A DNA stretch of 10,662 nucleotides, from NCBI GenBank assembly GCA_030624945.1, contig JAUXJB010000035.1, forward strand, positions 1 through 10,662, given 5' to 3'. Below are positions 1-6,819 of the stretch, piece after piece. The position numbers were made by a program, and so were the translations under genes. This DNA is from Deltaproteobacteria bacterium (GTDB lineage Bacteria; Myxococcota_A; UBA9160; SZUA-336). How positions within the stretch are numbered: the first letter of the stretch is position 1; each line of letters starts with the position of its first letter. The notes beneath the pieces were generated by a model. That model was not told the DNA's origin. It saw only the letters and a list, made by a program, of their open reading frames with translations, and ran no database searches.

Positions 1-171
1 ACGGGATAACCGCTGAATGCATCTAAGCGGGAAGCCCACCTCGAGATGAGATCTCCCTCAGACTTCGGTCTGCTGAAGACCCCTACGAGACCAGGAGGTT
101 GATAGGCCGGGTGTGGAAGCGCAGCAATGCGTGGAGCTAACCGGTACTAATCGGTCGTGAGGCTTGACCCT
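1..171 (+). rRNA. rrl: 23S ribosomal RNA, 3' end (partial)
   Basis: This is the 3' terminal part of 23S rRNA; the rest lies upstream of the window. The conserved domain VI sequence is recognisable: GCTGAATGCATCTAAGCGGG near the start, the GGTTGATAGGCCGG segment around 97-112, and the closing GGTACTAATCGG...GTGAGGCTTGACC at about 143-169, equivalent to the E. coli 3' end GGCTTAACCTT. The exact mature 3' end is estimated by that similarity and may be off by a few bases. It is followed by a 5S gene on the same strand, the usual 16S-23S-5S order. Confidence 0.97.
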
Positions 172-269
172 CATCGTTCGTCTTTAGGCGAACTCAGCGC
201 GACGCACACGAGTTCCGCGATTCGGTCCGGGAGAGTCGGAGACTCTCCGGCTCTCCCGGCAACAGTTTT
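172..269 (+). other. 23S-5S internal transcribed spacer with hairpins
   Basis: This spacer of about 98 nt separates the 23S end from 5S and has no tRNA. It holds a small hairpin at 176-193 (GTTCGTC, loop TTTA, GGCGAAC, with one G-U pair). It also holds a GC-rich inverted-repeat cluster at 227-259. There, CCGGGAGAG (227-235) can pair perfectly with CTCTCCCGG (251-259). Alternatively, the overlapping GAGAGTC (231-237) can pair with GACTCTC (241-247) across a GGA loop. Such stems are plausible processing sites in the rRNA precursor, but that role is inference. Confidence 0.75.
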
Positions 270-384
<115 letters not shown>

Positions 385-394
385 TTTCTCAGTC

Positions 395-440
395 AGGGCC
401 CCGTTCGGCAAATGCCGGACGGGGCCCTCGTCGTTTCGTT
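395..440 (+). terminator. Intrinsic terminator of the rRNA operon
   Basis: A 15-bp hairpin is formed by AGGGCCCCGTTCGGC (395-409), the loop AAAT (410-413) and GCCGGACGGGGCCCT (414-428), with one T-G pair. It is followed by a T-rich stretch, CGTCGTTTCGTT (429-440). Its position 10 nt after 5S makes it the expected end of the rrn transcript. The T tract is interrupted, but the stem is very stable. On the minus strand there is no T-rich tail, so it should act mainly in the plus direction. Confidence 0.88.
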
Positions 441-448
441 CGAGCGCC

Positions 449-601
449 TCAGTCGGTTCGCTGGGCGCAGGGCGGGCGTCCGTTCAGCATGCCCGCGATC
501 GTGCGGCTGCGCCTGTGGCGGGCCGTTCGCAGCCAGAGGAGACCGCTGGCTAGCAGCACCGCCGCAATCCACGCGCCGTCCAGCGCTGCCCAAGCCGACA
601 T
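449..601 (-). CDS. Possible small single-pass membrane protein (50 aa)
   Basis: I do not recognise this protein. It is a 50-codon frame, ATG at 601 to TGA at 449, chosen over a longer in-frame start at 697 because a good Shine-Dalgarno (GGGAGGG) lies about 7 nt before this ATG. The product begins MSAWAALDG and has a hydrophobic stretch at about residues 10-24 (AWIAAVLLASGLLWL). The strongly basic RTARHRRSR follows directly, which fits one transmembrane helix with a cytoplasmic C-terminus. It lies between the rRNA terminator and the divergent lipoprotein gene, in an otherwise gene-free stretch of 350 nt (441-790). I see no clear promoter. It could be a chance frame in GC-rich DNA; the ribosome site and the membrane-like pattern are the only support. 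Confidence 0.4.
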   Translation of the reverse strand: MSAWAALDGAWIAAVLLASGLLWLRTARHRRSRTIAGMLNGRPPCAQRTD

Positions 602-790
602 CTCGTGTCCCTCCCGTCCGTGCGTGGTTCTCATCGGACGCGACAGCGGGGACTTGAGGGCTTTCTTGCGCGCGACCGAACCCCCGGCTCCCTCCACTCC
701 CAGAGCGCCTCCGGCTCAAGTCGGAAGCTCGCGCCTCCGAACGTCCCAGTGAGGTCGAATCGGCCCCGCTGGGCTGACTTGGAGGAAGCT

Positions 791-2626
791 GTGCACGCGA
801 GAGTTCCCGCTGTTGTTCTCGGGGTGGTCGTCCTGGCGTTCGCCGCGCTCGTCACTACCGGCTGCGCACCGAGCAGCTGGGATGGAGCGCGCCGCCGAGA
901 CACGGTCGCCGACTACTATCGCTTCCTGCGCGACAACCCCGGATCGCGTTTCGCGGAGCGGGCTCGCGAGCGAATCGCGTATCTGCGGGTGATGTCGCAT
1001 CAATCCGTCGAATCGTACGAGGCGTTCAAGGCGGACTTCCCGGACAGCAAGCTGCTCGAGGAGCTCCGGGCTGCGCTGGAGCCGCTCTACCTCGACCGCG
1101 CTCGACAGGAGTACAGCTCGCGAGCCTACAGGCAGTTTCTCGAGGACTATCCGTATGGAACTCTCTACTCGAAGGCCGAGGGAAACCTGATCTACCTCGA
1201 GATCGTGAGCAAGGACCCGACCGCGGCGACGCTGCAGGCATTCGTGGAGCAGTACCCGGAGAGCGACTACGTGTCCGAGGCGCAGCACACACTGGACCTG
1301 TTTCGGTCTCGCAGCAAGACGCAGATTGAGCACATGGGCATCCGCGTGGAGGTCGCACCGAACGTCGCTCAGCCGAATCGCGTGCGCCGCGGCTTCGCCG
1401 CACTCGTCGCCCAGCACTACCGGGAGATCGGAGTGGAGGTCAGCCTCATCCTGCCAGGTGGCGGCATGACCGAGAGCATGGATGCCTGGATGCGGATCGA
1501 ATACGAGGAGGCTGCCGCCGCGGGTGTCTTCGGGGACCGCACCCTGCGCTCCCGCTGCAGGGTCCGCCTCTACCACCGGGACGACGAGGAGCCCGTGTGG
1601 GACCGGACGTTCGACGCGCCCGCAGATCACCAGATCAGGGGCGCGTACGGCCGCGACAAGACGGTCTTCGGAAACTCCAGCTACAGCTTCTGGAATGACT
1701 TCTTCGTCCCCATCTCGACCTGGGCCACCTCGCGCAGCCGGGCGCGGCGGGTGGACTTCCTCGACGAGGTCTCGGCGATCGATGTCAAGGGCAACCGGGC
1801 TGCCCTCCTCTACCTGCGTGGCGGCATCGATCTTCTCGATATCACGAGCCCCATGCAGCCGGAGGTGGTGCAGCGCTACCGGCGCGAGCACGATCTGTCC
1901 AAGTGGACGGGCATCAAGCTGATCGATGCCACCACGTTTCTCGCCTACGGGCCCGACGGCTTGGAGCTGATCGAGTTCACCCCGCTCGAAGCGCGGCGCC
2001 TGGGTCGCTGGGAGCTACACGAGGTGGGAGCCGTGCGGGCCGCAGCGGTCTACGACCAGACGCTGCTTTTCGCCAGTAGCCTGGGCGTGTACGCGATCCG
2101 CCTGGAGCACAGGCCGCTCGTCCCGCATCGCCTGCTCGAGGGCGAGTACGTGGGGTTGGAGCTCGCCAAGCCCTTCATCTTCCTGGTGCGGCCCAACCGC
2201 GTGGAGGTCAGCTCGCCAAAGCATCTGGTACGGCATCTGAGTGGCTCGCGGCTACACCTCGGTAAGCTCTTCGGGGCGCGCAAGGCACGGCTCTACGGGA
2301 GCTCGCTCTTCGTCTTTGGCAAGGAGGCGGTTACGGAGGTCAGCGTCGCGAACCCCGCACGTCCCACCATCATCGGCAAGCTGGAGCGAGCGAAGTTCGG
2401 CACCCTGAACGACATGGGAGCCTCCGCGGGGAATCTCTACCTGCTCGGTTCGCGCGGGCTTCAGGTTGCGGGGCCGAGTGGGAGCGGGATCTCGGACGCC
2501 ATCCAGGTCGAGGCCGATCGTAGTCTCGCCCGCGTGGGGCGCTTCGCCTTCCTGGTCGGGGAACGCTCCCTCGAGGTGATCGACCTCGGGCCCTATTACG
2601 CGAGCGTCCCGGCGAGCGCGCGCTAA
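791..2626 (+). CDS. Lipoprotein with TPR-like repeats and LVIVD-type beta-propeller
   Basis: The 611-residue product is probably attached to a membrane outside the cytoplasm. The start is GTG 791, preceded by TTGGAGG at 779-785 with 5-nt spacing; the open frame reaches back to 605 but that extension lacks a ribosome site and would bury the signal peptide. Residues 5-24 are a hydrophobic signal sequence ending LVTTGC, so Cys25 is the likely lipidated residue, though Thr at -3 makes the lipobox imperfect. Residues 37-172 hold about four helical repeats of the YxxFLxxxPxS...A...L kind (for example YYRFLRDNPGS, YRQFLEDYPYG, LQAFVEQYPES), resembling TPR. Residues 178-310 are an unassigned mixed domain. 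From about 325 to 605, blade-like repeats of the LVIVD type appear (GGIDLLDITSPMQP, GLELIEFT, ERSLEVIDL). A scaffold or binding role is inferred; no catalytic motif is seen. Its stop overlaps that of the convergent aroA. Confidence 0.88.
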   Translation: MHARVPAVVLGVVVLAFAALVTTGCAPSSWDGARRRDTVADYYRFLRDNPGSRFAERARERIAYLRVMSHQSVESYEAFKADFPDSKLLEELRAALEPLYLDRARQEYSSRAYRQFLEDYPYGTLYSKAEGNLIYLEIVSKDPTAATLQAFVEQYPESDYVSEAQHTLDLFRSRSKTQIEHMGIRVEVAPNVAQPNRVRRGFAALVAQHYREIGVEVSLILPGGGMTESMDAWMRIEYEEAAAAGVFGDRTLRSRCRVRLYHRDDEEPVWDRTFDAPADHQIRGAYGRDKTVFGNSSYSFWNDFFVPISTWATSRSRARRVDFLDEVSAIDVKGNRAALLYLRGGIDLLDITSPMQPEVVQRYRREHDLSKWTGIKLIDATTFLAYGPDGLELIEFTPLEARRLGRWELHEVGAVRAAAVYDQTLLFASSLGVYAIRLEHRPLVPHRLLEGEYVGLELAKPFIFLVRPNRVEVSSPKHLVRHLSGSRLHLGKLFGARKARLYGSSLFVFGKEAVTEVSVANPARPTIIGKLERAKFGTLNDMGASAGNLYLLGSRGLQVAGPSGSGISDAIQVEADRSLARVGRFAFLVGERSLEVIDLGPYYASVPASAR

Positions 2627-3882
2627 GAGAGAAGCTTCAAGCGTTCGAAGTAGTCGGGGAACGTCTTTGAGACGCACTCCGGATCCTCGAGCACAATTCC
2701 TTCCGCGGAGAGACCCGCAACGGCAAAGCTCATCGCGATGCGGTGATCCCCATAGGTTGCGATGCGAGCGGGACGGACATCGTCGGGCGGCTCAATGAGC
2801 AGATCGGTGTCGGTCGTCTCGACACTGGCACCGAGCTTCTCCAGCTCGCATTTGAGAGCCGCCATCCGATCCGTCTCCTTGAGCCGCAGGTTCCAGACGT
2901 TGCGAATTGCCGTGGGGCCCTGCGCGAGGCAGGCGACGACGGCGAGTGTCAGGGCGCTGTCGGGTAGGGCGTTCAGATCGACGTCAACTCCGTGCAAATA
3001 GCGGGGGCCGCGTACGGAGATCGAATCGACGGCACGGTCGACGCGGCACCCCATTCGCTCCAATACCTCGACGAAGCGCACATCGGCTTGCGTCGAGGCT
3101 GCCGTGATGCCCTCCACCTTGACGCGGCCGCCCGTGACCGCCGCCGCCGCGAAGAAGTAGGTGGCCGCCGTGGCGTCCGGCTCGATGCGGTATGTCCGGG
3201 GTCGATAGCTCTGGCCCGCCGCGATCCAGAACGTGTCGTCGCTCGGCGTTTCGATCGAGATGCCGAACGCGCTCATCGTGTCGAGTGTCATGTCGACATA
3301 AGGGCGCGAGGTGATGGCCTTCGAGGTGGCCTTGACACCGTTCTCTGTCATGGGCGCCACCATCAGCAGCGCCGAGAGGAACTGGCTCGACTGCCTCGAG
3401 TCGACCGAGACCTCGCCCCCGGGAAGCGTCCCCCCCTGAACCGTGACCGGCGGGCAGCCCGCCACCGTGCGAACATTCGCGCCGATCTGTCCCAGCGCAT
3501 CCGCCAGGGGCCGGATCGGCCGTTCGCGCATCCGCACCGAGCCATCCAGAACGACCCGGCCCGGCACCAGGGTCGCCAGCGCCGTGAGGAAACGCATGGT
3601 CGTCCCCGACGCCCCGCAGTCGAGCGGATGGAGGGGAATCGCGAACTTCCCGCCGACGCCTCGCACCAGCAAGTCGGGTCCGCGCTCCTCCGTTTCGACC
3701 CCCAGGCGGCCCAGGGCCTCGATCATGACCCGGGTGTCGTCGGACTCGAGCCGGCCCACGAGCAGGCTGTCTCCGGGGGCGAGTGCCGCACAGATGAGAG
3801 CTCTGTTGGTGAAGCTCTTCGAGCCCGGCACCGAAACGGTTGCATCCGGCGCCGCAATCGTCTGAAGCGCGAGTTCCGACAT
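2623..3882 (-). CDS. aroA: 3-phosphoshikimate 1-carboxyvinyltransferase (EPSP synthase)
   Basis: This cytoplasmic enzyme joins shikimate-3-phosphate and phosphoenolpyruvate to make EPSP, the sixth step of the shikimate pathway to aromatic amino acids. The 419-residue length is normal. Visible family residues include PGSKS with Lys22, CGASGTTMR (88-97; Gly93 corresponds to E. coli Gly96), RERPIRPL (119-126), SSQF (165-168), the catalytic Asp308 in LPDSALT, KETDR with Glu336, GDHRIAMS (378-385) and Lys406 in SKTFPD. Phe98 occupies the place of E. coli Pro101. ATG 3882 is the only reasonable start because it puts SKS at the standard position, although no Shine-Dalgarno precedes it. Its TAG stop overlaps the TAA of the convergent lipoprotein gene by 2 nt. 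It is divergent from the serine operon and appears monocistronic. Confidence 0.96.
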   Translation of the reverse strand: MSELALQTIAAPDATVSVPGSKSFTNRALICAALAPGDSLLVGRLESDDTRVMIEALGRLGVETEERGPDLLVRGVGGKFAIPLHPLDCGASGTTMRFLTALATLVPGRVVLDGSVRMRERPIRPLADALGQIGANVRTVAGCPPVTVQGGTLPGGEVSVDSRQSSQFLSALLMVAPMTENGVKATSKAITSRPYVDMTLDTMSAFGISIETPSDDTFWIAAGQSYRPRTYRIEPDATAATYFFAAAAVTGGRVKVEGITAASTQADVRFVEVLERMGCRVDRAVDSISVRGPRYLHGVDVDLNALPDSALTLAVVACLAQGPTAIRNVWNLRLKETDRMAALKCELEKLGASVETTDTDLLIEPPDDVRPARIATYGDHRIAMSFAVAGLSAEGIVLEDPECVSKTFPDYFERLKLLS

Positions 3883-3903
3883 CGGCGGCGGAGGGTAGCA
3901 CAG

Positions 3904-3931
3904 CGTCTAACCTGTTGAAACACAACGGCAA
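3904..3931 (-). promoter_or_regulatory. Candidate aroA promoter
   Basis: On the minus strand, TTGCCG (3931-3926), a 16-nt spacer and TAGACG (3909-3904) resemble -35 and -10 boxes. The predicted transcript start would be about 10-16 nt before the aroA ATG, leaving almost no leader. That agrees with the lack of a Shine-Dalgarno. The match to consensus is only moderate. Confidence 0.35.
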
Positions 3932-3960
3932 TCGACCGGAGCACCGCCAGCGGCCCGCGT

Positions 3961-3988
3961 TTGACACCAGCGGTCGACACGATACCTT
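3961..3988 (+). promoter_or_regulatory. Candidate sigma70-type promoter of the serine/purA operon
   Basis: A perfect TTGACA at 3961-3966, a 16-nt spacer and TACCTT at 3983-3988 (matching T1, A2 and T6 of TATAAT) form a good housekeeping promoter. Transcription would start near 3995, giving a leader of about 60 nt before the aminotransferase ATG. The leader contains a C-run/G-run segment at about 3998-4017 that could fold locally. The same TTG could be read as a start codon extending the aminotransferase by 31 residues, but the promoter reading fits better. Confidence 0.6.
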
Positions 3989-4053
3989 GGCGACGATCCC
4001 CCCCTCGGGGTGCCCCGCTGGCGCCCCTGCGCTCTGTGAAGGGTTGTTCTGCG

Positions 4054-5211
4054 ATGCCGAGATACCGCCTGCTGACACCGGGGCCCGTGGCTGTTCCCGA
4101 GCGAGTGCGCCTCGCGATGGCGCAGACCCTCGTCCACCATCGCGCGCCCGATTTCGAGCCGGTCTTCGAGGAGATCCGGGCAAACCTGAAGCGGGTGTTC
4201 CAGACCGAGCAGGAGGTCCTGGTACTGGCCTCTTCCGGAACCGGAGCGATGGAGGCGGCCGTCGCCAACACCCTCAGTCCTGGCGATCTGGCAGTGGTCG
4301 TGCGAGGCGGCAAATTCGGAGAGCGCTGGTCCGAGCTATGCGAGAGCTTTGGCGTGGAGGCCCTGAACGTCGACGTCGAGTACGGGAGCGCAGTGACTCC
4401 GGATGCAGTGCGGTCCGCCTTCGAGCGCGCCCCGGAGGCGCGGGCGCTGCTCGTGCAGGCCTCCGAGACCTCCACGGGCGTGTACCATCCCGTAGAGCAG
4501 CTCGCGGAGATCGCGCACGAGGCTCCGGACCGGCTGATCATCGTGGACGGCATCAGCGCAATCGGGGTCCACGACATCCCCACGGATGCCTGGGGGCTCG
4601 ACGTGGTGGTCTCGGGTAGCCAGAAGTCCTGGCTCCTGCCGCCCGGGTTGGCCTTCGTGACTCTCTCCGAACGAGCTCTGCAGGCCGTGCGCACGTCCAC
4701 GAACGCCCGCTACTACTTCGACCTGCGCTCGGAGATCGACGTCCAGCCCGAGAACCAGACCGCCTTCACGCCCGCCATCTCGCTCCTCGCGGGCCTCCGC
4801 GAGGCGCTGCAGATCATGCTGGGAGACGGCCTCGCTGCGCTGTTCGCTCGGCACGAGGCGCTGGCCCGCGCAACGCGTGCCGCCATGGAGGCGCTCGGAC
4901 TCGAGCTGCTCGCCCCCGATTCGCCCTCGTTTGCCTGCACAGCCGTACGCGTGCCCGATGGTGTCGACGGCAGGGCGCTCGTCAAGCACGTGCGCGACAG
5001 GTACGACATGACGCTGGCGGGGGGGCAGGGCTCGCTCGCCGGCCAGATCTTTCGCATTGGCCACATGGGAGATCTCGACGGCTTCGACATCCTGTCGGCG
5101 ATCGCGGCAGTGGAGATGGCGCTCGCCGACCTCGGATTCCCCGTGAAGCTCGGAGAGGGCACGCGCGCGGCGACCGAGATTTTCCGCGAATTCTACGGCG
5201 AGAGGGGTTAG
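4054..5211 (+). CDS. Class V PLP-dependent aminotransferase, probable phosphoserine or serine aminotransferase
   Basis: This 385-residue fold-type I PLP enzyme is of the alanine-glyoxylate/serine-pyruvate aminotransferase group. The start is ATG 4054 because the family's N-terminal motif LTPGP (residues 7-11) follows at once; a weak GAAGGG lies upstream. Other family marks are SSGTGAMEAAV, the DGISAIGVHD loop with the PLP-contacting Asp, SGSQKSW with the Schiff-base Lys191, and FRIGHMGD with Arg334, the probable substrate-carboxylate contact. The serA start codon comes 3 nt after its stop, so the likely job is transamination of 3-phosphohydroxypyruvate to phosphoserine, in place of classical SerC. 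Class V enzymes of this subgroup are known to do this in methanogens (Methanocaldococcus jannaschii MJ0959). Serine-glyoxylate or serine-pyruvate transamination is the alternative. Family is certain, substrate is inferred from context. Confidence 0.9.
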   Translation: MPRYRLLTPGPVAVPERVRLAMAQTLVHHRAPDFEPVFEEIRANLKRVFQTEQEVLVLASSGTGAMEAAVANTLSPGDLAVVVRGGKFGERWSELCESFGVEALNVDVEYGSAVTPDAVRSAFERAPEARALLVQASETSTGVYHPVEQLAEIAHEAPDRLIIVDGISAIGVHDIPTDAWGLDVVVSGSQKSWLLPPGLAFVTLSERALQAVRTSTNARYYFDLRSEIDVQPENQTAFTPAISLLAGLREALQIMLGDGLAALFARHEALARATRAAMEALGLELLAPDSPSFACTAVRVPDGVDGRALVKHVRDRYDMTLAGGQGSLAGQIFRIGHMGDLDGFDILSAIAAVEMALADLGFPVKLGEGTRAATEIFREFYGERG

Positions 5212-5214
5212 GAC

Positions 5215-6816
5215 GTGTTCCGCGTACTGGTCTCGGACAAGCTTTCCGACGAGGGACTCGCCGTGCTCGAAGCCGAGGAGGGTATTCAGGTCGATCACAA
5301 GCCGGGGATCGACCTCGCTGAGCTGCGCAAGATCATCCCCGAGTACGACGGTCTCATCGTGCGCAGCGGCACCAAGGTGACGGCCGACTTGCTCGAGGCG
5401 GCAGAGAAGCTTCGCGTGGTCGGTCGCGCCGGTATCGGTGTAGACAATATCGACCTGGGTGTGGCAACCGCCCGCGGCATCATCGTGATGAACAGCCCGG
5501 AGGGAAACGCCATCACGACAGCCGAGCATGCGATCGCGCTCATGACCTCGCTCGCGCGCCGGATCCCCCAGGCGACGGCCAGCATCCGGTCGGGCGAGTG
5601 GGACAGGGCGAAGTTCTCCGGCAAGGAGCTGTTCAACCAGGTGCTGGGCGTGATCGGGCTCGGTACCGTGGGATCGATTGTGGCCGATCGCGCGCGCGGC
5701 TTGCGCATGCGCGTGATCGCCGTCGATCCCCTCGTAACCGACGAGCGGGCGCAGCGGCTCGGCGTCGAGCTCGTGAGCCTCGACGAGCTCTACCGGCGGG
5801 CCGATATCGTCTCGATCCATGTTCCGCTGACCAAAGACAACGCGGGGATGGTCGACGCCGAGGCGTTTTCCAGGATGAAGGACGGCGTTCTCCTCGTGAA
5901 CGCTGCTCGCGGCGGTATCGTCTCCGAGTCGGCCCTGGTCGAAGCTCTCGAGAGCGGCAAGGTCGCGGGGGCCGCGCTCGACGTGTTCGAGTCGGAGCCC
6001 CCGCATAGCGATAATCCGCTGCTGCAGCGCGACGACGTCGTCCTGACTCCGCATCTCGGCTCCGCGACCACGCAGGCCCAGGTCAACGTGGCGATCGACA
6101 TCGCCACCCAGGTGCGCGACTACTTCAAGACCGGGGTCGTGCGCAACGCCGTAAATCTCCCCTCGGTGTCCGCGGAGGAGCTGGAGGAGCTGGGTCCGTT
6201 CATCTCGCTCGGCGAGAAGCTCGGGTCCTTCCAAGGCCAGGTCTGCAGCGGAGGCATCGACGAGATCGAGGTCGAGTACGCCGGTCAGATCGCCGAGCTC
6301 AACGTGCAGGCGGTCACGATCGCGGTGCTCAAGGGCTTCCTCACTCCGTGGGTCGGGGACAGGGTGAACTTCGTCAACGCACCCCACATCGCCCAGGAGC
6401 ATGGCGTGCGGGTGGTGGAATCGAAGGCGGCGATTCCGGAGGATTTCGTGAGCCTGCTCACCGTGCGCGTGCGCACGAAGCTCCGCGAGCACCTCGTCAG
6501 CGGGACGATCTTCGGACGGACACAGCCCAGGATCGTACGGGTGGATGACTTCCGCTTCGAGGCGATCCCCGAGGGTCCGACCTTCCTCGTCCGGAACATC
6601 GATCGACCCGGCGTGGTGGGCCGGCTCGGCACGTTGCTCGGTGACGCCGGTATCAACATCAAGCGCATGCAGCTCGGTCTTCACCTCGAGACCGGGCAGG
6701 CACTGCAGCTGCTCAGCGTCGATCCCGTACCGCCCGAGGAGGTCGTCGAAGCCGTCCGCGGTCTCGAGGGAGTCGAGAGCGCGCAGCTGATCGACCTGGG
6801 CGAGCCGGTAACCTGA
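5215..6816 (+). CDS. serA: D-3-phosphoglycerate dehydrogenase (long, ACT-domain form)
   Basis: This cytoplasmic NAD-dependent enzyme oxidises 3-phosphoglycerate to 3-phosphohydroxypyruvate, the committed step of serine synthesis. The start is GTG 5215, with GAGAGGGG about 8 nt upstream and 3 nt after the aminotransferase stop. At 533 residues it is the long form also found in Mycobacterium (about 528), not the shorter E. coli type. The Rossmann motif GLGTVG is at 148-153. The catalytic triad is visible as Arg232 (NAARGG), Glu261 (FESEPP) and His280 (TPHLGS). The extra allosteric substrate-binding domain covers about 315-450. An ACT domain begins near 455 (FLVRNIDRPGVVG) and runs to the C-terminus; in this family it usually mediates serine feedback inhibition. 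It lies mid-operon, 3 nt before purA. Confidence 0.97.
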   Translation: MFRVLVSDKLSDEGLAVLEAEEGIQVDHKPGIDLAELRKIIPEYDGLIVRSGTKVTADLLEAAEKLRVVGRAGIGVDNIDLGVATARGIIVMNSPEGNAITTAEHAIALMTSLARRIPQATASIRSGEWDRAKFSGKELFNQVLGVIGLGTVGSIVADRARGLRMRVIAVDPLVTDERAQRLGVELVSLDELYRRADIVSIHVPLTKDNAGMVDAEAFSRMKDGVLLVNAARGGIVSESALVEALESGKVAGAALDVFESEPPHSDNPLLQRDDVVLTPHLGSATTQAQVNVAIDIATQVRDYFKTGVVRNAVNLPSVSAEELEELGPFISLGEKLGSFQGQVCSGGIDEIEVEYAGQIAELNVQAVTIAVLKGFLTPWVGDRVNFVNAPHIAQEHGVRVVESKAAIPEDFVSLLTVRVRTKLREHLVSGTIFGRTQPRIVRVDDFRFEAIPEGPTFLVRNIDRPGVVGRLGTLLGDAGINIKRMQLGLHLETGQALQLLSVDPVPPEEVVEAVRGLEGVESAQLIDLGEPVT

Positions 6817-6819
6817 GCC

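Noticed and set aside
605..790. 62-residue upstream extension of the lipoprotein
   Set aside because: It has no ribosome site and would place the signal peptide internally; GTG 791 has TTGGAGG 5 nt upstream.
716..1891. A 391-codon minus-strand frame opposite the lipoprotein gene
   Set aside because: The plus-strand frame has a signal peptide, ribosome site and repeat structure; the reverse frame has none and is a shadow.
3961..4053. TTG-initiated 31-residue N-terminal extension of the aminotransferase
   Set aside because: The TTG is part of a perfect TTGACA -35 box, and the family motif LTPGP starts right after ATG 4054.
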